64,000 nt of DNA, from NCBI GenBank assembly GCA_020627705.1, contig JAHDGJ010000004.1, positions 1 through 64,000 of the forward strand, in the 5' to 3' direction. Position 1 is the stretch's first letter. Each line of letters starts with the position of its first letter. Of this stretch, positions 26,471 to 36,026 are shown piece after piece. Below the pieces are notes generated by a model. That model was not told the DNA's origin and ran no database searches. It saw only the letters and a program-made list of their open reading frames with translations. Source of the DNA: Saprospiraceae bacterium (GTDB lineage: Bacteria > Bacteroidota > Bacteroidia > Chitinophagales > Saprospiraceae). The translations under genes were made by a program, and so were the position numbers.

Positions 26471-28492
26471 ATGAGAATACTAATCACTTTCTTACTAGTA
26501 TCCTTAACCTGTTATATTATTGCTCAAGATGCATGGAATGTAAAAGCTGAAAACATCGACCCTAACAATTACTTTGGCGTAACTGTAGCCAACGGAGTTG
26601 TAGGGATTGTTTCGTCAGCCGATCCTTTGAAAATTGAAGATGTGGTACTAAACGGTACCTATGACTACTATCAAAGAGGTCGAGTAAGCAATATTCTAAA
26701 GACCTTCAATCATCTAAACATGAACTTAGATATTGATCGCAGAAGAATTGGTCGAAACGACATCCAAAACTATGCGCAAAACCTCAACATGAAGGAAGCA
26801 AGTTTGGAAACAAGTTTTGATGTTGGAAATAAGGCCAAGGTTAAAACTTCTATGATGGCACTAAGACATCTACCCTACACGGCTATGATTAATGTAGAAA
26901 TCACGGCGAAACAAAACATAGAAATCACTCCTATGTCGGTCATCGAAGCTCCCAATCATTTAAACGACGTGCGCAACTACTATGCAGAAATAGATCGACC
27001 ACATGTATTAATACCACTAATGACCTCTGTTGGACTTAGTCCATCTGGAAGAGTTAAGGTCGCCGCTTCCAACAGTTTTATTTTTGAAGAAGGCCATGGA
27101 AACGAGCCAAAGTTGATTCACGAAGACTGGGATTACAACATGCACCTAACCAAGTTTCATAAAAAGCTCAAAGCAGGACAGACCTATTCATTCGCCATTG
27201 TGGCATCCACTTGTTCTTCCGAACAATACGAAGACCCTCATAATGAAGCTGAACGACTAAGCATTTATGCCATGCTTGAAGGCAAGGAGCGCTTACTAAA
27301 AAGACATAAAGAAGCGTGGGAAGAATTATGGAAATCCAACGTTACGGTCGAAGGCGACGATCAAATCACTAGAGACATAAGATTTGCATTGTACCATTTA
27401 TATTCATTCGCTCGTGAGGGCACTTCATTTTCCTTATCGCCTATGGGACTTTCTGGTTTGGGTTATAATGGACATGTCTTTTGGGATACCGAGTTGTGGA
27501 TGTATCCTCCTCTATTGTTAATGCAACCAGAGATTGCCGAGTCCTTATTGGAATATCGCTTCGAACGATTAGAGGCCGCCAAACAAAATGCATTTGCTCA
27601 TGGCTATAAGGGGGCCATGTTTCCCTGGGAGTCTGCGGAAGATGGCTCGGAAGACACCCCCGTTTGGGCATTGACTGGACCCTTTGAACATCACATCACA
27701 GGATGTATTGGCTGGGCATTTTGGAAGTATTATGAAGTGACTCAAGATCAAGATTGGTTAAAAGAAAAAGGATATCCAGTACTTAAGGAAATTGCTGACT
27801 ATTGGGCAAGCCGAGTGGAACGTAACGGTCCAAACCAATATGACATCAACAATGTCGTTGCCGCAGACGAATGGGCCGAAAATGTGGACAACAATGCTTT
27901 CACAAATGCGGTAGCCATACTCTCGTTACGTTACGCAACCAAAGCAGCAAATGTTTTAGGTAGAACTGCTGATCCAGATTGGAATCACGTCGCTGACAAC
28001 ATTCCAATTTTAAATTTTAAAGATGGCGTTACCCGTGAGCATGCTACTTACGAAGGTGAAGAAATCAAACAAGCAGATGTAAATCTTTTGGCTTATCCAC
28101 TTGGATTGATTACTGATTTGGATCAAGTGGAGCAAGACCTCGAGTATTATGAAGAACGCATGTCCCCAACAGGACCTGCGATGGGTGCAGCAATCCTCTC
28201 TATTCTTTACAACCGTTTAGGTAAAGAAAAAAAAGCTGCAGAAGTTTTCGCTTATAGTTACAAACGAAACGAAGTCCCTCCCTTTGGAGTAATATCCGAA
28301 GCAGCAGGTGGAAGCAATCCTTACTTTGCTACAGGAGCCGGAGGTATGTTACAAGCTGTGCTTTCCGGTTTTGGCGGAATAGTGATTACCGAGAAAGGAG
28401 TAGATCAAATCGAATCCAGTATTCCTTCGTCTTGGCGTAAAATGACCATCACAGGTGTCGGCAAAGACAAACAAACTTTTGAAGTAAAATAA
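26471..28492 (+). CDS. GH65 family alpha-glucoside hydrolase, kojibiose-hydrolase-like
   Basis: A 673-residue protein with a signal peptide (MRILITFLLVSLTCYIIAQ), so it is periplasmic or outer-membrane-associated. GH65 features are LSPMGLSGLGYNGHVFWDTE, MFPWESAEDGSED and the acid-catalyst segment AADEWAENVDNNAFTNAVA with Glu467. Most bacterial GH65 enzymes are cytoplasmic phosphorylases. Here GVISEAAGGSNPYFATGAGG places Glu610 where an inverting hydrolase needs its general base. The spacing of the two glutamates (143) is close to what I recall for the kojibiose (alpha-1,2) hydrolase of Flavobacterium johnsoniae. I infer an inverting exo-alpha-glucosidase; kojibiose- or trehalose-type linkages are both possible. 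Confidence 0.82.
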   Translation: MRILITFLLVSLTCYIIAQDAWNVKAENIDPNNYFGVTVANGVVGIVSSADPLKIEDVVLNGTYDYYQRGRVSNILKTFNHLNMNLDIDRRRIGRNDIQNYAQNLNMKEASLETSFDVGNKAKVKTSMMALRHLPYTAMINVEITAKQNIEITPMSVIEAPNHLNDVRNYYAEIDRPHVLIPLMTSVGLSPSGRVKVAASNSFIFEEGHGNEPKLIHEDWDYNMHLTKFHKKLKAGQTYSFAIVASTCSSEQYEDPHNEAERLSIYAMLEGKERLLKRHKEAWEELWKSNVTVEGDDQITRDIRFALYHLYSFAREGTSFSLSPMGLSGLGYNGHVFWDTELWMYPPLLLMQPEIAESLLEYRFERLEAAKQNAFAHGYKGAMFPWESAEDGSEDTPVWALTGPFEHHITGCIGWAFWKYYEVTQDQDWLKEKGYPVLKEIADYWASRVERNGPNQYDINNVVAADEWAENVDNNAFTNAVAILSLRYATKAANVLGRTADPDWNHVADNIPILNFKDGVTREHATYEGEEIKQADVNLLAYPLGLITDLDQVEQDLEYYEERMSPTGPAMGAAILSILYNRLGKEKKAAEVFAYSYKRNEVPPFGVISEAAGGSNPYFATGAGGMLQAVLSGFGGIVITEKGVDQIESSIPSSWRKMTITGVGKDKQTFEVK

Positions 28493-28502
28493 AGCAGACT
28501 AC

Positions 28503-29735
28503 ATGTTGACTCCACAAGCCAGAATAAAAGCATCACTTTACATCAATTACTTTGTTTTCGCCATTCTGTTAAACAGTGTTGGCATAGTGATACTTAAAGT
28601 ACAAAAGCTGTATGGAGTCGACGAAGTTCAAGCTAGTGTCCTAGAGCTTTTTAAAGATTTGCCGATTGCTATTGTTTCGTTTCAGGTAGCTTCTTTTCTT
28701 CCTAGACTGGGATACAAAAAAGCCATGTTGATTGCCCTTGGTTTGGTAACCGCCTCTTGTTTGGGCATGTATTTTTTTGACAGCTTTAACACCACGAAGC
28801 TTCTCTTTATGACAGTAGGTGTTGCCTTTGCCTTAATCAAAGTTTCGGTTTATGCTTCTATAGGTTTGATTACGAAAAACGACAGTGAGCATAATAGTCT
28901 CATGAGTAGTATCGAGGGATTTTTTATGTTCGGAATCACCTTCGCCTATTTTCTTTTTCCCTTTTTCAATGTTGAAGGAACCATTGCTTGGCTGAATGCT
29001 TATTTGTTTATTGCAGGACTTTGCATTTTATCTTTTGCCTTTCTATGGTATGCCGATTTTGATAAAGAGGAGGAGATTCCAGGCACGGACTTAGCAGACG
29101 ATTTTGCCCAAATGCTAAAGTTGATGCTTCAGCTTATGGTTATCGTTTTTGTGTTAAGTGCTTTTTTATTTGTGATGATTGAACAAGGCATTATGACTTG
29201 GCTGCCAACTTTTAACGAAAGAGTACTTAAGATTCCTGAAAACATGGCCATCATGATGAGTAGCGTTTTGTTTATTTCTTTGGGACTTGGACGAATGTTA
29301 GCAGGCGTTTTAGTAAAGCGCATCCATTGGTTATGGATCTTAGTGACTTGCATTCTTCTCAGTATAGCCATGGTTTCCTTTGTACTTCCAAATGCATTAA
29401 ACACTGAATTTGCAGAAGTGAATTCTTGGCGAGACATCCCGTTAATCGGATACGCCTTCCCAATTGTCGGATTTTTTCTTGCGCCTATATACCCCCTCAT
29501 TAATTCAGTTATGCTCACCGCTTTGCCGAAAAAATTACATAGTCCAATGACAGGCTTGATTATTATTTTTTCTGCCTTGGGTGGCACCTTAGGTTCGAGG
29601 TTAATCGGATACTTATTTAAAAATATTGGAGCAGAGTCTGCCTTTGGCTACTTAGTGATTCCAATGCTTGTCTTGTTAGGAGCATTATTTATCCTCAATC
29701 ATCTTTCGAAGAAAAGTCCTTGGTCTACTACTTAA
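28503..29735 (+). CDS. MFS sugar transporter
   Basis: A 410-residue inner-membrane protein with about 12 hydrophobic segments in two halves separated by a charged central loop (WYADFDKEEEIPGTDLADD). It begins 10 bases after the GH65 gene and ends 2 bases before the trehalase start, so it belongs to the same operon. The order suggests uptake of a di- or oligosaccharide that GH37 and GH13 then split inside. The substrate cannot be assigned from sequence alone. Confidence 0.85.
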   Translation: MLTPQARIKASLYINYFVFAILLNSVGIVILKVQKLYGVDEVQASVLELFKDLPIAIVSFQVASFLPRLGYKKAMLIALGLVTASCLGMYFFDSFNTTKLLFMTVGVAFALIKVSVYASIGLITKNDSEHNSLMSSIEGFFMFGITFAYFLFPFFNVEGTIAWLNAYLFIAGLCILSFAFLWYADFDKEEEIPGTDLADDFAQMLKLMLQLMVIVFVLSAFLFVMIEQGIMTWLPTFNERVLKIPENMAIMMSSVLFISLGLGRMLAGVLVKRIHWLWILVTCILLSIAMVSFVLPNALNTEFAEVNSWRDIPLIGYAFPIVGFFLAPIYPLINSVMLTALPKKLHSPMTGLIIIFSALGGTLGSRLIGYLFKNIGAESAFGYLVIPMLVLLGALFILNHLSKKSPWSTT

Positions 29736-29737
29736 AT

Positions 29738-31201
29738 ATGGAATATCAAGAGATCATAAAAAAGTTACAATTGAGTGGAGCCATAGAAGATGGCAAAGCT
29801 ATTGTTGATGCCATTCCAAAAGTATCGCAAGAAGAATTAACTCAAGCATTTTTGGAAGTTGATATAGAGGACAAAGATTCCGTCCTATCCTTTTTTGATC
29901 AATACTTTTCCAAAGTAAGTAATGACGACAACCCATTTCAAACCAACCCAAATAATAATAGTTCCGAACATATCAAAGAGCTCTGGGACGTCTTAAAAAG
30001 AGAGAAAGATGTAGAAAAAGAAAACAGCACACTCATAGCCTTGCCCTTTCCGTACATCGTGCCTGGTGGAAGATTCAATGAAATTTATTACTGGGACAGC
30101 TTCTTTACTATGCAGGGCTTAAAGCATCATGACAGAATTGACATCATTGAAAACATGATTGAAAATTTTGCTTGGCTTATCGATCAACATGGTTACATCC
30201 CAAATGGCAATAGAAACTACTTCTTAGGTCGTTCACAACCTCCTTTCTTTCATCAAATGGTTTTACTCTTGGAAGAACTAAAAGGCGAAGGATATTTAAT
30301 CAAATACACAGAACAGCTTCGAAGAGAATATGAATTTTGGATGAGAGGCGGAAAGCGAAGAGCAGTGAAACTTAAAAAAGGATTTCTCAACAGGTACTTT
30401 GATGAAAACAGCACGCCACGTGAAGAAATGTACTTAGATGATGTTATGCTTTCTCAGGAAGTGTCTTTCGATCATCACCAATTGTACAAAGACATTAGAG
30501 CAGCTTGTGAATCCGGTTGGGATTTTAGTTCACGATGGTTTCACGACTTTAAGGAAATGAAAAAAATCAGAACGACTGATCTCGTTCCTGTAGATTTAAA
30601 TTGCCTCTTGTATGGTTTGGAGCAAACGCTTATCAAAGCTTACAAGCTGCTAGGAAAAACAGCAGATCAAGGATTGGTTTCTACCCTTTCGCAAAAACGC
30701 AAAGAACTCATACAACATTACTGTTGGAATGCATCTCAAGGCTTCTATTTTGACTATGACCACAAATTTGAGCAATCAAATCTTTCGTGGAATTTATCAG
30801 GAGCGTACCCATTGTATTTTGGTATTGCGACTCAAGAGCAAGCCAATCAATGCGCTGCGCATATTGAAAGTAAATTCTTAATGGAAGGTGGCTTGCAAAC
30901 CACCACAATAAACTCTGGGCAACAATGGGATGCACCAAATGGTTGGGCTCCTTTACAATGGATGACGGTTCAAGGATTACTTAAGTATGATCATACGGAA
31001 CTGGCAAGAGACATCATGCACCGTTGGACAAAGCTAAACGAAAAGGTATTTGAGAATACTGGGAAATTTGTTGAGAAATATAATGTGGTGGACACTTCCT
31101 TGGATGCCGGAGGTGGAGAGTATCCAGTACAAGATGGATTTGGCTGGAGCAATGGGGTCTATATTGATTTTAAACATTTATTAAACCTAAAGCAAGATTA
31201 G
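29738..31201 (+). CDS. GH37 trehalase, cytoplasmic
   Basis: A 487-residue family 37 enzyme that hydrolyses trehalose to two glucoses. Both family signatures are present: PGGRFNEIYYWDSFF (about 109-123) and QQWDAPNGWAPLQW (about 394-407). SGWDFSSRW supplies the catalytic Asp and GGGEYPVQDGFGWSNGV the catalytic Glu. I use the ATG at 29738; an upstream TTG in the MFS stop region would only add six residues. No signal peptide is seen, so it acts in the cytoplasm on imported sugar. Its stop abuts the GH13 start with no spacer. Confidence 0.93.
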   Translation: MEYQEIIKKLQLSGAIEDGKAIVDAIPKVSQEELTQAFLEVDIEDKDSVLSFFDQYFSKVSNDDNPFQTNPNNNSSEHIKELWDVLKREKDVEKENSTLIALPFPYIVPGGRFNEIYYWDSFFTMQGLKHHDRIDIIENMIENFAWLIDQHGYIPNGNRNYFLGRSQPPFFHQMVLLLEELKGEGYLIKYTEQLRREYEFWMRGGKRRAVKLKKGFLNRYFDENSTPREEMYLDDVMLSQEVSFDHHQLYKDIRAACESGWDFSSRWFHDFKEMKKIRTTDLVPVDLNCLLYGLEQTLIKAYKLLGKTADQGLVSTLSQKRKELIQHYCWNASQGFYFDYDHKFEQSNLSWNLSGAYPLYFGIATQEQANQCAAHIESKFLMEGGLQTTTINSGQQWDAPNGWAPLQWMTVQGLLKYDHTELARDIMHRWTKLNEKVFENTGKFVEKYNVVDTSLDAGGGEYPVQDGFGWSNGVYIDFKHLLNLKQD

Positions 31202-32848
31202 ATGCATAAGAACTGGTGGAAAGAAGAAGTGATTTATCAAATTTATCCAAGGAGCTTTAAAGACAGCAACGGGGATGGTATTGGAGACTTACAGGGTATT
31301 ATTTCCAAACTTGATTATCTCAAAGAGCTAGGAGTCGATATTATTTGGATCAGCCCGTTTTACAAGTCACCCAACGACGACAATGGCTATGACATTTCGG
31401 ACTATCGGGCCATTGGAGAAGAATATGGTAGTATGGAAGATTTTGATGAACTATTGCATGGCATTCATCAAAGAGGCATGAAATTAATCATGGATCTTGT
31501 GGTCAATCATACTTCGGACGAACATGAGTGGTTTGTCGAATCAAAAAAATCTAAAGACAATCCATATCGTGACTACTATTTTTGGAGAGACGGAAAAGAT
31601 GGAAAAGAACCTACCAACTGGCCTTCTTTTTTCAGTGGCAATGCTTGGGAACATGACCCAAATACTGATCAATACTACATGCATCTTTTTACCAAAAAAC
31701 AACCCGACCTCAATTGGGAAAATCCGAAAGTGCGTGAGGAAGTATATGATATCGTACAATTTTGGTTGGATAAAGGCATTGATGGTTTTCGATTAGATGT
31801 CATCCCTTTAATTTCTAAAACCTTCCCATTAGCGTCTACCGAAATACCTGTCTTTAATGACATCGTCGAAAATGTGTACAGCAATGGACCACGTGTTCAC
31901 GAATTTATTAATGAGATGTATACCCGAGTTCTTTCGAAGTATGACATCATGACGGTGGGAGAAGGGCCTGGCATCAACAAGGACGTGGCGAATCTTTACG
32001 TCGGTAAAGATCGAGGAGAATTGAATATGATTTTTCACTTAGATCATATGTTTTTAGGCCACGGCACCAAAGGAAAGTTTGACCCTTACGAATACGGCTG
32101 GAAAGAAATCAAGATACTCTTTAACGATTGGGAACATTCGATTGGAGACGACGGATGGATTAGCATCTTTTTAGACAATCATGATTTCCCAAGACTGGTT
32201 TCTCGATTTGGTAATGATGATCAATATCGAATAGAAAGTGCTAAAGCTCTGGCACTGATGATTTTCACCTTGAGAGGAACCCCATGTATTTATCAAGGGT
32301 CTGAAATCGGCATGACCAATGTAGCTTTCGAAACGATCGATGATTATCGCGATGTAGAGACGCTCAACTTCTACAAAGACCATACTGCTTTTGATTATTC
32401 AAACGAAAAAAGAATAGCCCTAATACACGAACATGGACGCGACAATGCGCGAACGACCATGCAATGGGACGACTCCGTCCATGGAGGATTCTCTTCTCAA
32501 AATTCTTGGATAAAACCAAACCCAAACTATCGAGACATCAATGTCCAAAAAGCCATTTCTGATCCAGATTCCATTTTTCACTGGTATAAAAAGATCATTG
32601 CTTACAGAAAAACACACTTAGGCTTGACCTATGGGAATTTCACTGCTTTGAACAAGGCAGATCAACCTATATATATTTATAAAAGGGAATGGGAAAATGA
32701 AAGTTATTTGGTTGTAATTAACCATTCGAATGAAAAACAAAGCTTTGACATTCCAACTGATGGGTATAAGCTCGAATTGATTAATCAAAGATTCATTGAC
32801 TCGAAGGTCTTGCAAGCTTGGGAGGCAAGACTATATTATAAAGCATAG
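31202..32848 (+). CDS. GH13 alpha-glucosidase, oligo-1,6-glucosidase type
   Basis: A 548-residue cytoplasmic enzyme with no signal peptide. GH13 conserved regions are IYQIYPRSFKDSNGDGIGDL, MDLVVNHTSDEHEWF, GFRLDVIPLISK (nucleophile Asp199), TVGEGPG (acid/base Glu254) and FLDNHDFPR (Asp328). The residue after the nucleophile is Val200, which in this subfamily goes with alpha-1,6 specificity (isomaltase), whereas Thr goes with maltase activity. It probably releases glucose from isomalto-oligosaccharides or similar alpha-linked sugars. It directly follows the trehalase gene, so both are translated from one message. Confidence 0.92.
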   Translation: MHKNWWKEEVIYQIYPRSFKDSNGDGIGDLQGIISKLDYLKELGVDIIWISPFYKSPNDDNGYDISDYRAIGEEYGSMEDFDELLHGIHQRGMKLIMDLVVNHTSDEHEWFVESKKSKDNPYRDYYFWRDGKDGKEPTNWPSFFSGNAWEHDPNTDQYYMHLFTKKQPDLNWENPKVREEVYDIVQFWLDKGIDGFRLDVIPLISKTFPLASTEIPVFNDIVENVYSNGPRVHEFINEMYTRVLSKYDIMTVGEGPGINKDVANLYVGKDRGELNMIFHLDHMFLGHGTKGKFDPYEYGWKEIKILFNDWEHSIGDDGWISIFLDNHDFPRLVSRFGNDDQYRIESAKALALMIFTLRGTPCIYQGSEIGMTNVAFETIDDYRDVETLNFYKDHTAFDYSNEKRIALIHEHGRDNARTTMQWDDSVHGGFSSQNSWIKPNPNYRDINVQKAISDPDSIFHWYKKIIAYRKTHLGLTYGNFTALNKADQPIYIYKREWENESYLVVINHSNEKQSFDIPTDGYKLELINQRFIDSKVLQAWEARLYYKA

Positions 32849-32879
32849 TCCTTTTATATTTGTTGTTCAATTTGGAGCA

Positions 32880-34208
32880 ATGCGTTTATTTGTACTTATC
32901 CTTTTTTCATTGGCATTCTTTTCTTCTTGTAAAGAGTCCACTCTTTCCGTCGAAGAATCAAAGGCAATATTAAATACGCCTAAGTATTATCACGAGGCAA
33001 TGCAACAACTCACAGATGTCATTGTACATGATATTTTTTCTCCGCCTGTAGCAAGTAGAATCTATGCCTACCCTAACATTGCAGCCTACGAAATTTTAGC
33101 TCAGGATAAAAAAGAATGGAAAAGTCTCAAAGGTCAGCTCAATGGGTTTAATGGAATTAGTCAAGCCAAAAACGCTAGCAAACTCTCCTTAGAGTGCGCT
33201 GCCATGGTGGCCTTTTTGGAAATATCTAAAAACTTAATTTTTTCGGAAGACAAAATTCTGGATTTCAAAGCGAATTGGAAGCAAGAACTTGATTCATTAG
33301 GCGTAGCACCTTTGGTATGGCAAGAATCTGAAGCTTATGGATTGCAAGTAGCCTCAGAGATAATGGCTTGGGTAAATTTGGACCGCTACAAAGAAACTAG
33401 ATCGGCCCCAAAATTTAACATCACAGATAAAGAAGGAGAATGGAAACCTACCCCTCCTGCGTACATGGAAGGCATCGAACCGCACTGGAGAGAAATACGT
33501 ACCATGGTCTTGAAAAATCTCGATGAATTTAAACCTTCTCCACCACCACCCTTTGATGTAACTCAAGGATCTGAATTCTACAAGCTCACCATGGAAGTCA
33601 AAGATGCCGTGACCAATGCTACCACTGAACACAAAGAAATTGCGAGTTTTTGGGATTGCAATCCCTATGTAATGAACCAAACGGGACACATGATGTTCGC
33701 CTCCAAAAAAATTACTCCAGGAGGACATTGGATGGGCATAGCCGCCATTGCTTCCAAAAAGAAAGACTTGGACTTTACTGCATCTTCCAATGCGTATGCC
33801 ATGACGGCTATAGCGCTATTTGATGCCTTTATATCCTGTTGGGATGAAAAATATCGCTCAAACCTGATTCGACCCGAAACAGTAATCAATAATCATTTTG
33901 AGGAAACATGGAAACCTATTTTACAAACTCCCCCTTTCCCAGAACACACCAGTGGACACAGTGTCATTAGTACGGCTGCGGCCACAGTTTTAACTCAAAT
34001 CTTTGGCGATGACTTTGACTATGTTGATGATGTCGAAGTCCGCTATGGTCTACCAAAACGTTCGTTCACTTCATTCCTACAAGCTTCTGATGAAGCAGCA
34101 ATTAGTCGATTGTATGGAGGCATACATTACATGCCTGCGATCAATGATGGCGTAGCGCAAGGAAAGAAAATTGGGAAATACATTATCGAAAACGTTTCCA
34201 CTCAATAA
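32880..34208 (+). CDS. Vanadium-haloperoxidase / PAP2-fold lipoprotein
   Basis: A 442-residue lipoprotein. I start it at the ATG at 32880 because it gives MRLFVLILFSLAFFSSCKES with Cys17; the longer frame from a TTG inside the GH13 gene lacks a proper signal. The vanadate/phosphate-binding triad of the family is complete: KYRSNLIRP (Lys324, Arg331), HTSGHS (His360) and SRLYGGIH (Arg410, His416). Such proteins are either vanadium-dependent haloperoxidases or acid phosphatases. Without the halide-pocket comparison I cannot choose; a phosphatase acting on phosphorylated glycans would fit a glycan locus. It lies 31 bases after the GH13 gene. Confidence 0.85.
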   Translation: MRLFVLILFSLAFFSSCKESTLSVEESKAILNTPKYYHEAMQQLTDVIVHDIFSPPVASRIYAYPNIAAYEILAQDKKEWKSLKGQLNGFNGISQAKNASKLSLECAAMVAFLEISKNLIFSEDKILDFKANWKQELDSLGVAPLVWQESEAYGLQVASEIMAWVNLDRYKETRSAPKFNITDKEGEWKPTPPAYMEGIEPHWREIRTMVLKNLDEFKPSPPPPFDVTQGSEFYKLTMEVKDAVTNATTEHKEIASFWDCNPYVMNQTGHMMFASKKITPGGHWMGIAAIASKKKDLDFTASSNAYAMTAIALFDAFISCWDEKYRSNLIRPETVINNHFEETWKPILQTPPFPEHTSGHSVISTAAATVLTQIFGDDFDYVDDVEVRYGLPKRSFTSFLQASDEAAISRLYGGIHYMPAINDGVAQGKKIGKYIIENVSTQ

Positions 34209-34295
34209 CAATCGATACCAAATTGAAAAGGCCTCACTCTTAATCGCTGATTGAAGGTATTTTCTCTATATTGATAGTAAGCTATTGTTACTATT

Positions 34296-35969
34296 ATGAA
34301 CTTCAACCTCGCCAACCTGGACCTAGGGATCATAGTCTTCTATTTGATCGCCGTAATATTACTTGGATTCTATTTTGGAAATAAACACAAAAACGCAGAA
34401 GATTACTTTTTGGCGGGTAGGAACCTGACGTGGCCAATCATTGGGTTTTCACTTTTTGCATCCAACATGTCTAGTAACTCTCTCGTAGGTTTGGCTGGTG
34501 CAGGTTACAATGGTGGATTTTCCGTGTATAGTTATGAGTGGATGGCAGTCTTGGTCTTAATCATTTTTGCAGTCTTCTTTCTACCCTTCTATCTCAAAAA
34601 CAAAATATTTACGATCCCAGAATACTTAGAAAAACGATTCAGTTATTCTGTTCGGGCCTATGCCTCTTTGATCGCCATAATCCTCAACATTTTGGTTGAT
34701 ATTGCTGCTACTTTGTATGCAGGTGGTTTGGTCATCAATCTAATTTTCCCTGCCTTAGATTTACAAGTCATCATTTTAGGTTTAGCCATCATCGCAGGAA
34801 TTTACACCATCACAGGTGGATTGAGTTCTGTAATGTACACTGATGCTGTTCAGGCCGTCATCCTAATTATGGGATCTGCAGTTGTGACTGTGATGGCATT
34901 CAATCAAGTAGGAGGCTGGGATGCAGTGATGAGTGAAATTGGAAATCCAGATCACTTTAAAGTGATGAAACCCATAGACGATCCTGACATGCCTTGGCCC
35001 TCGGTCTTTACCGGCGTACTCCTTATTGGCTTTTACTTTTGGGGCACCAACCAATACATTACACAAAGAACGCTTGCTTCCAAAAATATCCGACAAGGAC
35101 AATGGGGAGCTATGTTCGCGGGATTTCTAAAGCTGAGTATATTATTCATCATGATATTCCCTGGGGCATTTGCTCGGGTTATTTATCCGATGAAAATCGT
35201 TCAAGAAGGAGCAGAGACGAAGGTCATGGCACTAAACAAATTAGGAGAGCTCATGCCTTTGGACAGTATCTATCCCTCTTTGCTATTTGATCTCTTGCCT
35301 ACTGGACTTTTGGGTGTTGTGCTTGCTGGGCTTATTGCAGCAATGATGTCAAGTTTGGATTCAGGTTTAAACTCAGTGTCTACGCTTATTACCATGGATT
35401 TTGTTCAAAAGCGAAAACCAGATATGGATTCCAAAGGATTGATGAATACAGGAAGAATCATCACTGGTGTAGTCATGGTCATAGCCATTTTGTGGGCGCC
35501 TCAAATTGGAAAGTTTGAACAATTATGGACGTATCTCCAGCAAACTCTTGCCTGGTTTTCACCACCAGTAGTCGCACTATTTGTCATGGGTCTATTCTTT
35601 AAAAGAGTCAACACCACGGGGGCACTTTTATCCATTGCTGTAGGGACATTGATTAGTGTCGTGTTGATTGCCGACCAAATGGTCCATTACGATCACGAAA
35701 ACCAAATGGTACTCAAAGATCAATTATGGATTCAAAGCAATTTTCTTTATGTAGCCACAGTGCATTTCTTGGTATGTTTAGTAGCTCTTTTTGTTGGTAG
35801 TATGTTTGGTAAAACTAAACCAGAAAGCGAATTGGCGCAATTGGTTTGGACCCGAGAAGAATTAGACAGAGAAACTGAAGCGTTGAAAGTTACGCCTTGG
35901 TATAAAAACTATAGGTATCAAGCGATTGCTTTATTGATTGTGGTTATAATTATCTTATTTGTTTATTAA
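34296..35969 (+). CDS. Sodium/solute symporter, SSS family (locus 1)
   Basis: A 557-residue inner-membrane protein with about 14 membrane segments. SSS hallmarks are EDYFLAGRNLTWPIIGFSLFASNMSSN near the N-terminus (the sodium-binding region), YTITGGLSSVMYTDAVQAVI, FWGTNQYITQRTLASKN and AAMMSSLDSGLNSVSTL. SglT-like members carry glucose or galactose with sodium. At the end of locus 1 it would bring in glucose released outside the cytoplasm by the GH65 enzyme. A paralogue stands in the xylan locus at 43606-45219. Confidence 0.92.
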   Translation: MNFNLANLDLGIIVFYLIAVILLGFYFGNKHKNAEDYFLAGRNLTWPIIGFSLFASNMSSNSLVGLAGAGYNGGFSVYSYEWMAVLVLIIFAVFFLPFYLKNKIFTIPEYLEKRFSYSVRAYASLIAIILNILVDIAATLYAGGLVINLIFPALDLQVIILGLAIIAGIYTITGGLSSVMYTDAVQAVILIMGSAVVTVMAFNQVGGWDAVMSEIGNPDHFKVMKPIDDPDMPWPSVFTGVLLIGFYFWGTNQYITQRTLASKNIRQGQWGAMFAGFLKLSILFIMIFPGAFARVIYPMKIVQEGAETKVMALNKLGELMPLDSIYPSLLFDLLPTGLLGVVLAGLIAAMMSSLDSGLNSVSTLITMDFVQKRKPDMDSKGLMNTGRIITGVVMVIAILWAPQIGKFEQLWTYLQQTLAWFSPPVVALFVMGLFFKRVNTTGALLSIAVGTLISVVLIADQMVHYDHENQMVLKDQLWIQSNFLYVATVHFLVCLVALFVGSMFGKTKPESELAQLVWTREELDRETEALKVTPWYKNYRYQAIALLIVVIIILFVY

Positions 35970-36026
35970 AAAGCTTGTACTGCGATTCATAGCTTCTAGA
36001 AAATTAGACATATCAACACATTACCA

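Noticed and set aside
29129-29587. 152-codon frame antisense to the MFS transporter
   Set aside because: It is the complement of a well-supported membrane protein gene; hydrophobic genes often leave long antisense frames.
32796-32879. Longer start (TTG) for the haloperoxidase-fold protein
   Set aside because: It lies mostly within the GH13 coding region and would bury the lipoprotein signal behind 28 charged or polar residues.
33354-33728. 124-codon frame antisense to the haloperoxidase-fold gene
   Set aside because: The sense frame has a complete active-site triad; the antisense frame has no motif.
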